In this document: positions 1 through 5,101 of the stretch, one piece after another
Numbering within the stretch: position 1 is the first letter of the stretch
Layout: the number at the start of each line of letters is the position of its first letter
NCBI GenBank assembly: GCA_937890875.1
Contig: CALAEB010000043.1
Coordinates: 1-6,574, forward strand
DNA from: an uncultured Anaerolineaceae bacterium
GTDB taxonomy: Bacteria > Chloroflexota > Anaerolineae > Anaerolineales > Anaerolineaceae
Reading direction: 5' to 3'
DNA: 6,574 nt
Made by a program: the position numbers and the translations under genes
Notes under the pieces: generated by a model
The model's database searches: none
Told to the model about the DNA's origin: nothing
Seen by the model: only the letters and a program-made list of their open reading frames with translations

Positions 1-813
1 GGGTCGGCAGAAACCGCTTTCACACCTTTGGCGGAACTGCCCGGATATCTGCTGAACACACTGCGCACCTGGCTGCGGATTTTCAGCTTCATCCCGTCCG
101 AATTCCATTGGTCGCTCCCGTCGCTCCCGCAGATAGCCGGCGCGGCCGCGGCAATTATCCTGCTGCTGGTGTCGGTTGGCTGCATCTTCCGCTTTTTCCG
201 AACGGATCTGATCACGCAGACGCTGCTGATCGCCTTCGTATTCTGCGCAGGCAGTTTTACACTGACGACCGTCACGCATGGTGAACAGGCCGTACGCTAC
301 CTGAGTCCGGCATTCTTTTTTGGAATGATCCTGTTCACACGTCAATTGATGCAATGGCCGCCGGAAAATTTGAAAATTCGGGCGGTCATGCTCCTGCCGT
401 TCGTCCTGTTTTCACTGGGCAGCATCGAAACGGACTACCTGTCCACACCGGTGAACAACCGGGGATATATTGAAATCAGTGAAGCGCTGCGGGAACGCGG
501 CCTGAAAAACGGTTACGGAACCTATTGGGAGACGCACGCGCTGAGTTATTATTCGGACAGCCAGCTGCTCGTCGCTCCGGTTGGAACCGCGGAAGGCCGG
601 ATTGTTCCTTCCGCATCAGCTTCCAAAACCGACTGGTACGAAACCGGGTTCAACGCGGAATTTTTACTGGTAAGCCAGAATAAAACCTACGGACTGAATG
701 AACAAAACATCCTGAGAACCTTCGGCCCGTATACAGAACATCTGACCCTGCACGAGACAGATATCTATATTTATGATAAAAATATTTCCGTCATGCTGTC
801 CGTCACGGAGTAG
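1..813 (+). CDS. C-terminal part of a polytopic membrane glycosyltransferase-like protein (GT39/PMT type), 5' truncated
   Basis: The frame is open from the first base, so the TTG at 28 is not a credible start; the gene begins upstream of the window. About 270 residues are visible. Four hydrophobic segments, likely membrane helices, lie at roughly visible residues 45-66, 70-91, 102-116 and 126-142. A soluble tail of about 125 residues follows. The 'VRYLSPAF' stretch before the third segment and the tail pattern 'ISEALRERGLKNGYGTYWETHALSYYS' (broken here as ISEALRERGLK / NGYGTYWETHALSYYS) resemble the C-terminal ends of GT-C membrane glycosyltransferases, which use lipid-linked sugar donors at the outer face of the membrane. 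The catalytic N-terminal loops are outside the window, so donor and acceptor cannot be named. The stop is 12 bases before the VanW-family gene, suggesting co-transcription. It could instead be another polytopic membrane protein of unknown function. Confidence 0.7.
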   Translation, partial: GSAETAFTPLAELPGYLLNTLRTWLRIFSFIPSEFHWSLPSLPQIAGAAAAIILLLVSVGCIFRFFRTDLITQTLLIAFVFCAGSFTLTTVTHGEQAVRYLSPAFFFGMILFTRQLMQWPPENLKIRAVMLLPFVLFSLGSIETDYLSTPVNNRGYIEISEALRERGLKNGYGTYWETHALSYYSDSQLLVAPVGTAEGRIVPSASASKTDWYETGFNAEFLLVSQNKTYGLNEQNILRTFGPYTEHLTLHETDIYIYDKNISVMLSVTE

Positions 814-825
814 AAAACCAAACTT

Positions 826-2679
826 ATGCAAGAAAAACCACACGCACAAAAAACGGGATTTCTGCCGAAATTCCTGTTTACGCTGATCAGCGGCCTGATC
901 CTCAGCATCCTTTTCTTTTTCGGACTGATCATCTGGTATTCAAACAGTTATCGCGAGCGGATTTTTGCCGGCGTGACCGTGTCCGGCATTCCGGTCGGCG
1001 GCCTGACCAAAGAGGCTGCCGGGCAGAAACTACGGACACAGTTAATGTATCCGACCCAGGCGGCGTTCGCGTTCACGTATGGCACCGACATCTGGCACGC
1101 GATCCCGGAGGAATTGGGAATGCAGATCCAGTTTGACGCCACCGTCGAAAAAGCCTGGATGGTTGGACGAAACGGACATCCGGTTCAAAATCTGCGGACG
1201 CAGCTGGCGGCACTGCTTTATCAATATAATCTGGAACCCGTGTTAATGTTCGACGAGCGGGTCGCTTTTAATTTCATATCGTCGTTAGCCAGCTACATCG
1301 ATGAACCGATGGAGCAGCCTGAAATCACGCTGCATGGATCGGAAGTGGTGATCCAGCCGGCGAAAAGCGGCCGGGCGGTGGATACCATCACCGCTATGAC
1401 CCAGCTGCAAATTCTGGGAAGAAACCTGCAGACGGCGACCATTGAACTGCCGGTGAAAATTCTGGAATCGAATGCCGCCGACTTGGAGGCGCAGAAAGTC
1501 CTCATCCAATCGCTGTTATCCCGGGATTTTCAGCTGTACGCGATAATCGACGGAGAACAGCAGACGGTGGACACCATCGCTTCCGACATGCTCGCGGGCT
1601 GGATCGATTTTGACACCATGACGGAAGGAAATGCCGTCTCGATCCGCATGCAGCCGAAACGCAATCCGTTTTATAACCGCTTAGTGGAGATCGGTGTCAG
1701 CCTGTTTCAAAAACCGCAAAACGCCCGTTTTGTGTTTAATGACACAACCCGCATCATGGAACCGATTTCCGAAGCGGTGGTCGGGCGGAAAATCGATATC
1801 GAGACCTCCCTGGTAAACATCTCGGAAGCGATCCGGAGCGGACAAAACCAGGCGGAGGTTGCGCTGACCATCACGAATCCGGAAATCACCGCTAGTGCGG
1901 ACGGCAGTGCACTGGGGATCACAGAACTCGTCGAATCCCAGACCACCTATTTTTACGGCTCGGATCCCGCCCGGGTCCAGAACATAAGCGCCGGCGCAGC
2001 CAGCTTTCACGGCGTTCTGGTCGCGCCGGGAGAAGTCTTCTCGATGGCGGATTACATCGGCGATATTGATATCGACAACGGATATGCCGAAGCCGCGGTC
2101 ATTTTCGGGAATGAAACCATCCAGGGGGTCGGCGGCGGGATCTGCCAGGTGTCGACAACGCTTTTCCGCGCCGCATTCTTTTACGGCCTGCCAATTGTCG
2201 AACGGCATGCGCATGCTTACCGCGTTTTCTATTATGAGCGGACTGCGAACGGGACCATCGATCCCACGCTCTCCGGATTGGACGCTTCGGTCTACATCCC
2301 GCTTTTGGATTTCAAGTTCAGGAATGACACTCCATATTGGATTTTGATGGAAACTTATGTCAACCCGCAAGCGTCTACAATCCAGTGGAAATTTTACAGC
2401 ACTGATGTGAACCGCTATGTGGATTGGAAAACTACCGGTCCGACCAACGCCACCGAGCCCAATTCTCCGGTTTACCGGGTCAATAACGCATTGCAGACCG
2501 GAACGATTAATCAGGTGGATTATGAAGTGGACGGGGCGGATGTGACCGTCAACCGGGTCGTGTATCAGGATGGTTTGGTGCATCTCCAAGATGTGTTCGA
2601 GACCAATTACCGCCCCTGGCAGGCGATTTACGAGTACGGACCGGGAACGACGGGAATGCCACCGGAAGAGACGAAATAA
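826..2679 (+). CDS. VanW-family membrane-anchored protein with PG_binding_4-like N-terminal region
   Basis: This 617-residue protein has a short N-terminal tail, one hydrophobic anchor at about residues 13-38 ('LFTLISGLILSILFFFGLII'), and a large extracytoplasmic part. Residues about 45-215 and 230-350 look like the repeated PG_binding_4 (YoaR-like) region, starting with 'VSGIPVGGLTKEAAGQKL'. The VanW domain spans about 374-511 and carries the family hallmark 'GGGICQVSTTLFRAAF' (436-451, Cys440), followed by 'HAHAYRVFYYERTANGTIDP' (461-480). A C-terminal stretch (about 555-605) looks like a short G5-like beta domain. VanW proteins are named after a gene in some vancomycin-resistance clusters, but their biochemical role is unknown and this gene is not evidence of resistance. 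The ATG at 826 follows the upstream stop by 12 bases; the only SD-like match is GGAG at 807-810, which is rather distant, so translational coupling is likely. The assignment is firm; the function is open. Confidence 0.9.
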   Translation: MQEKPHAQKTGFLPKFLFTLISGLILSILFFFGLIIWYSNSYRERIFAGVTVSGIPVGGLTKEAAGQKLRTQLMYPTQAAFAFTYGTDIWHAIPEELGMQIQFDATVEKAWMVGRNGHPVQNLRTQLAALLYQYNLEPVLMFDERVAFNFISSLASYIDEPMEQPEITLHGSEVVIQPAKSGRAVDTITAMTQLQILGRNLQTATIELPVKILESNAADLEAQKVLIQSLLSRDFQLYAIIDGEQQTVDTIASDMLAGWIDFDTMTEGNAVSIRMQPKRNPFYNRLVEIGVSLFQKPQNARFVFNDTTRIMEPISEAVVGRKIDIETSLVNISEAIRSGQNQAEVALTITNPEITASADGSALGITELVESQTTYFYGSDPARVQNISAGAASFHGVLVAPGEVFSMADYIGDIDIDNGYAEAAVIFGNETIQGVGGGICQVSTTLFRAAFFYGLPIVERHAHAYRVFYYERTANGTIDPTLSGLDASVYIPLLDFKFRNDTPYWILMETYVNPQASTIQWKFYSTDVNRYVDWKTTGPTNATEPNSPVYRVNNALQTGTINQVDYEVDGADVTVNRVVYQDGLVHLQDVFETNYRPWQAIYEYGPGTTGMPPEETK

Positions 2680-2687
2680 ACACAGTA

Positions 2688-2707
2688 TCCCGACCCAATT
2701 TTCGGGA
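2688..2707 (+). other. Weak hairpin just after the VanW-family gene
   Basis: TCCCGA (2688-2693) and TCGGGA (2702-2707) are complementary around an 8-base loop. The hairpin begins 9 bases after the stop codon, so it could stabilise the 3' end or act as a weak terminator. No T-tract follows (the next bases are AACAGCAGG), so it is not called an intrinsic terminator. Confidence 0.25.
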
Positions 2708-2779
2708 AACAGCAGGAATTCGGAATACGCGGGCTCTTTTCGAAATTATAAAGAAGAAAACTACCAAAAATCTTTTGAT

Positions 2780-2825
2780 ATTTCGAAATTCCGATGTAAG
2801 CAGATGTTCATTTCGAACTGCGGAT
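2780..2825 (+). repeat. Two direct copies of a 16-base ATTTCGAA-type motif, 30 bases apart
   Basis: Copy 1 is ATTTCGAAATTCCGAT (2780-2795) and copy 2 is ATTTCGAACTGCGGAT (2810-2825). They match at 13 of 16 positions, and their start-to-start distance is exactly 30 bases, about three helical turns. A third copy, ATTTCGAACTGCCGAT, lies at 5022-5037 upstream of gpmI and matches copy 2 at 15 of 16 positions. TTCGAA at the core is self-complementary. Location in intergenic DNA before two transcription units suggests a regulator site or promoter element. No regulator can be named. Confidence 0.45.
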
Positions 2826-2840
2826 GCCGTATGGTAAAAT
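2812..2840 (+). promoter_or_regulatory. Candidate extended -10 promoter upstream of the zinc-ribbon/LCP genes
   Basis: TGGTAAAAT at 2832-2840 fits an extended -10 element (TGn followed by TAAAAT, one mismatch to TATAAT). Seventeen bases upstream of the hexamer is TTCGAA (2812-2817), a poor match to TTGACA that lies inside the second ATTTCGAA motif. Transcription would start near 2847, at the left arm of the structured segment downstream. The call rests on sequence resemblance only. Confidence 0.4.
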
Positions 2841-2841
2841 T

Positions 2842-2949
2842 CCAGCAGGAGTCCTGTTCGCAGGGAGTGATCATCAAAAACGGAATGAATGGAGATTTCC
2901 GGCGGCTCAAAATCCGGGAACCGGCCCTGAACAGGACATGGCTTTTTTT
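2842..2949 (+). ncRNA. Candidate small structured RNA or attenuating leader, family not recognised
   Basis: GTCCTGTTC (2851-2859) is perfectly complementary to GAACAGGAC (2929-2937). After a two-base bulge the helix continues with AGGG (2862-2865) pairing CCCT (2925-2928). The enclosed 59 bases can form an inner stem of TTCCGG (2897-2902) with CC-g-GGAA (2914-2920), with one bulged G. Five bases after the closing helix is a run of seven T (2943-2949), as at an intrinsic terminator, and an extended -10 candidate sits just upstream. The product would be about 100 nt. It does not match what I recall of SRP RNA, 6S RNA, tmRNA or the common riboswitches. It may be a free small RNA or a leader that attenuates the zinc-ribbon/LCP operon. 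A chance long-range repeat is possible. Confidence 0.3.
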
Positions 2950-2992
2950 CGAAGCACAAATTTCCGGAAAATTTCGGGACAAGGACGTCCCC

Positions 2993-2997
2993 GGAGG
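2993..2997 (+). promoter_or_regulatory. Ribosome binding site of the zinc-ribbon gene
   Basis: GGAGG ends four bases before the ATG at 3002 and is the strongest Shine-Dalgarno match in the window. It fixes the start of the 71-residue protein, although the same frame stays open far upstream into the VanW-family gene. A short GGGAC/GTCCC hairpin (2976-2980 with 2987-2991) lies directly in front of it and might influence access. Confidence 0.7.
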
Positions 2998-3001
2998 AAT
3001 C

Positions 3002-3217
3002 ATGGTACAAGAAAAATTATTGGAAATTCTGCGCTGTCCCGCCTGCGTTAAAAACGGAAACGGCAACCTGACAGTGTACAAAGACTCCTGGCTGATCTGC
3101 GAAGATTGCCGGCGGAAATATCCTGTCGTTGCGGATATCCCGGTGATGCTGATCGACGAAGGATCGAAATGGATTGATACATCTCCGGAAGATCTGAAAA
3201 TTCCGCCAGAAATTTAA
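3002..3217 (+). CDS. Trm112-like small zinc-ribbon protein (UPF0434/YcaR type)
   Basis: The 71-residue product begins 'MVQEKLLEILRCPAC', the typical opening of the Trm112p-like family. Four cysteines in two pairs, CPAC (12-15) and CEDC (33-36), form the expected zinc ribbon, followed by the conserved 'YPVVADIPVML' segment (40-50). The length matches the family (about 60-75 residues). In eukaryotes and archaea Trm112 activates methyltransferases; the role of the bacterial small versions is poorly defined, so no substrate or partner is claimed. The protein should be cytoplasmic: there is no signal or membrane segment. The start is set by GGAGG at 2993-2997. The LCP gene begins 22 bases after the stop, so the two are probably one operon. 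Confidence 0.88.
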   Translation: MVQEKLLEILRCPACVKNGNGNLTVYKDSWLICEDCRRKYPVVADIPVMLIDEGSKWIDTSPEDLKIPPEI

Positions 3218-3239
3218 TTACACAGAAAATGGATTCGTT

Positions 3240-4784
3240 ATGGAACAACAACAATTTCCGCAAAACCCTCATGGCCAAAACCCGTCGCAAAGCAGAGGCG
3301 TGCCGCAAAACCGGCCGCAGGTTCCGCCGCAAATGACCGGTAGGCAGCCTGTCCCGCCTGTACAAAATCCGAAAGGAACGGACGGGAAAAAGCCCAATAA
3401 AAACAAAAAGTTCATTATATTGGGAATTTTCGCCGCGATCGGATTGATCCTCGGCGGAATTGTCTTTTCCCAGGTCAACAAATATGCCAAAGCGATGACC
3501 ATCATTGATCTGCCCGGCGCGCCTGTGCTGGACAACTCCGGGAAAGTCAGTCTGGACACCACAGACACAGAAAATGAAGACACGCTCGCCGATATCGATC
3601 TGTCTCAGGTCACAACACTGAAAGGCGAAGCCTGGGACGGAAGTTCCCGGGTGACTTGCCTGGCAATGGGGCTGGACCTGCGCGACTGGGAAGCCGGTGA
3701 AGAGTTTTCCCGAACCGACTCGATGATGCTGCTGACATATGATCCGATCACCGGAATGGCCGGAATGCTTTCCATTCCCCGCGATCTTTGGGTGGCAATT
3801 CCCAACCATGGCTACGGACGGATCAACACGGCCTATTTTCTGGGTGAAGCGGAAAAGCTCCCCGGCGGCGGCCCGCAGCTGGCAATGGAAACCGTCGAAT
3901 TACTGCTCGGAATTGACATTCAGTATTATGCAGTCATCAATTTTGACGGATTTGTCAATTTCATCGATTCGATCGACAAGCTGGCCATCCATGTCAAAGA
4001 ACAGATCACGGTCGACCCGATCGGCCCCGGAAACACCGTCACCCTGTACCCCGGCGTTCAGGACCTGGACGGGAAAACAGCGCTGGCTTACGCCCGGCAC
4101 CGTTATTCCGAAGGCGGAGATTTTGAACGCGCCCAACGGCAGCAGGATGTGATTTATGCGCTGTACGAGCAATTAATCTGGCAGCTGCCCTCCATGCTCG
4201 TCAACAAGACCGACCAGCTTTACGCAAGTCTGGCGGAAACATTAAACACCAATCTTACTTTTTCCGACATCATGAAACTTGCCTGGACGGCGGTGGATCT
4301 GGAGCCGTGGGAAATTGTCCGCAGCGTCATTGCCCCGCCCTATCAGGTTGAATATGGGACCACTTCGGATGGAACACAGCAGATTTTGATCCCGATTCCG
4401 GATAAAATCCGCGAAGCCCGGGACGTCATCTTCAGCACCAGTGTCGCTGCGTCGCCGGTGACTGTCAGCGAAGATAAAGCCGCTTTGATCGCTTCCGAAG
4501 GAGCCAGAGTAACACTCCTGAACGGTTCCTCGAACGCAGAGATCCTGGATCGGACCATAACTTATCTGCAGTCGTTCGGGATTACGATTGCCAGCACAGG
4601 CCAGGGGTCAAATTCCTATACCAATTCGATCGAAATCAACAACGGAAAGCCCTTCACCGCACAATTCCTGAAAGATTTGATGGGAATTCCGACCAATGCG
4701 ATAACAATGAACTATACCCCGAACAGCGGTTCGGATATAACGCTGACGATCACCGATGCCTGGGTAAACAGCAACCCGATGTGA
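3240..4784 (+). CDS. LytR-CpsA-Psr (LCP) family glycopolymer transferase with LytR_C domain
   Basis: This 514-residue membrane protein starts with a Pro/Gln/Asn-rich cytoplasmic tail (1-49), a basic stretch 'KKPNKNKK' (50-57), and one transmembrane helix (about 58-78). The LCP catalytic domain (about 135-310) shows the usual signatures: 'RTDSMMLLTYDP' (158-169), 'SIPRDLWV' (178-185, Arg181 and Asp182), 'GYGRINTAYF' (191-200), 'YYAVINFDGFV' (229-239), and 'YARHRYSEGGDFERAQRQQ' (284-302), whose arginines bind the lipid pyrophosphate in known members. The LytR_C domain follows at about 421-508 ('ARVTLLNGSS', residues 422-431). LCP enzymes move glycopolymers from undecaprenyl-pyrophosphate carriers to peptidoglycan at the outer membrane face; the polymer used here is unknown. 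The older 'transcriptional regulator' label is not favoured. ATG 3240 is the first in-frame start and has no clear Shine-Dalgarno site. An intrinsic terminator lies about 120 bases downstream. Confidence 0.93.
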   Translation: MEQQQFPQNPHGQNPSQSRGVPQNRPQVPPQMTGRQPVPPVQNPKGTDGKKPNKNKKFIILGIFAAIGLILGGIVFSQVNKYAKAMTIIDLPGAPVLDNSGKVSLDTTDTENEDTLADIDLSQVTTLKGEAWDGSSRVTCLAMGLDLRDWEAGEEFSRTDSMMLLTYDPITGMAGMLSIPRDLWVAIPNHGYGRINTAYFLGEAEKLPGGGPQLAMETVELLLGIDIQYYAVINFDGFVNFIDSIDKLAIHVKEQITVDPIGPGNTVTLYPGVQDLDGKTALAYARHRYSEGGDFERAQRQQDVIYALYEQLIWQLPSMLVNKTDQLYASLAETLNTNLTFSDIMKLAWTAVDLEPWEIVRSVIAPPYQVEYGTTSDGTQQILIPIPDKIREARDVIFSTSVAASPVTVSEDKAALIASEGARVTLLNGSSNAEILDRTITYLQSFGITIASTGQGSNSYTNSIEINNGKPFTAQFLKDLMGIPTNAITMNYTPNSGSDITLTITDAWVNSNPM

Positions 4785-4809
4785 AACAAAAATCCGGGCT
4801 GAGGGCGAG

Positions 4810-4883
4810 TGCTCTTGTCTCTTTTGGCTGAATTTCAGAATTCAGGCCTTTGACAAAAGAACGCAAATCGCTTGCAACGAGCA
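4810..4883 (+). other. Possible structured 3'UTR between the LCP gene and its terminator
   Basis: A strong local hairpin is CTGAATT (4828-4834) with AATTCAG (4839-4845) around a TCAG loop. It can be extended by GG (4826-4827) with CC (4847-4848), and across an internal loop by TCTTTT (4820-4825) with AAAAGA (4855-4860). TGCTC (4810-4814) can pair with GAGCA (4879-4883) to enclose the region. No open frame of interest lies here. It could be the 3'UTR of the LCP transcript or a small RNA that ends at the terminator at 4907-4946. No known RNA family was recognised. Confidence 0.25.
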
Positions 4884-4906
4884 TGATCAGTTCCTGTGAA
4901 GATAAT

Positions 4907-4946
4907 AAAAAACTTCCGGCAATTTACGAACCGGAAGTTTTCTTAT
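4907..4946 (+). terminator. Intrinsic terminator after the LCP gene
   Basis: AAAACTTCCGG (4909-4919) and CCGGAAGTTTT (4931-4941) form a perfect 11-bp stem with an 11-base loop. The 3' arm runs into TTTTCTTATT. An A-rich flank on the left side (4907-4912) means it could also work for transcription from the right. It separates the zinc-ribbon/LCP unit from gpmI. Confidence 0.9.
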
Positions 4947-4952
4947 TATAAT
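4924..4952 (+). promoter_or_regulatory. Candidate gpmI promoter overlapping the terminator tail
   Basis: A perfect TATAAT lies at 4947-4952. Seventeen bases upstream is TTACGA (4924-4929), which matches TTGACA at only three positions and falls in the terminator loop. Transcription would start near 4959, giving gpmI a leader of about 140 bases. Because terminator tails are AT-rich, the box may be coincidental. Confidence 0.35.
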
Positions 4953-4966
4953 TAGCAGCAGCTAAT
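4951..4966 (+). other. Perfect 6-bp palindromic hairpin ATTAGC-AGCA-GCTAAT
   Basis: ATTAGC (4951-4956) and GCTAAT (4961-4966) flank an AGCA loop. It overlaps the last bases of the TATAAT box and the predicted start site, so it could be an operator as well as the first hairpin of the transcript. No known regulator site is recognised. Confidence 0.3.
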
Positions 4967-4973
4967 CGAATGA

Positions 4974-5020
4974 CGGAGATCTGTTTTGTTTAAACAGAGA
5001 TCCACCAATAAATTTCTCCG
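4974..5020 (+). other. Nested hairpin in the gpmI leader
   Basis: TCTGTTT (4980-4986) pairs perfectly with AAACAGA (4992-4998) around a TGTTT loop. CGGAGA (4974-4979), directly abutting its 5' side, is complementary to TCTCCG (5015-5020), which would stack on the inner helix and leave 16 bases (4999-5014) looped out. An alternative outer pairing is GGA (4975-4977) with TCC (5001-5003) through two tandem G-A mismatches. Two competing outer stems are the kind of arrangement seen in regulatory leaders, but no riboswitch family is recognised. No T-tract follows, so it is not a terminator. Confidence 0.35.
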
Positions 5021-5021
5021 A

Positions 5022-5037
5022 ATTTCGAACTGCCGAT
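5022..5037 (+). repeat. Third copy of the ATTTCGAA-type motif, upstream of gpmI
   Basis: ATTTCGAACTGCCGAT differs at one position from the copy at 2810-2825 and at two positions from the copy at 2780-2795. It lies 64 bases before the preferred gpmI start. Its presence in front of both transcription units in the window suggests shared regulation or a dispersed genomic motif. Confidence 0.4.
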
Positions 5038-5046
5038 TGTGAAAAA

Positions 5047-5065
5047 GCGGTGGAATTTGCACCGC
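5047..5065 (+). other. GC-rich hairpin in the gpmI 5' region
   Basis: GCGGTG (5047-5052) and CACCGC (5060-5065) form a 6-bp stem with a 7-base loop, 36 bases before the preferred start codon. It may be part of the leader or a binding site. It makes the GTG at 5039 an unattractive translation start. Confidence 0.3.
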
Positions 5066-5101
5066 ATCAGTGAATATGCAACAAAAAATTGGATGGATAA
5101 A

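Noticed and set aside
1681..2589. A 302-residue open frame on the minus strand opposite the VanW-family gene.
   Set aside because: It lies wholly antisense to a gene with clear VanW motifs, and its protein is rich in Arg, His, Asp and Ile without any domain pattern, as expected for a shadow frame.
826..2679. VanW-family gene as a vancomycin-resistance determinant.
   Set aside because: VanW-domain proteins are widespread outside resistance clusters, and no vanA/B ligase, vanH, vanX or VanRS-type gene is seen here.
2570..3001. The zinc-ribbon frame is open for about 430 bases upstream, which would give a 215-residue protein.
   Set aside because: The family begins at 'MVQEKLLEILRCPAC', which is preceded by a good GGAGG site. 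The extension overlaps the VanW-family gene and has no recognisable domain. Other frames on both strands are also open here, so the lack of stops is likely compositional.
4850..4855. A perfect TTGACA hexamer downstream of the LCP gene.
   Set aside because: No acceptable -10 hexamer lies 15-19 bases downstream (the region reads TTGCAACG), so a sigma-70-type promoter is not supported.
5039..5101. GTG at 5039 as the gpmI start, adding 21 residues.
   Set aside because: The added residues do not resemble the iPGM N-terminus. The hairpin at 5047-5065 would lie inside the coding region, and starting at 5102 puts Ser62, His123 and Arg153 at the numbers known for the Geobacillus enzyme.
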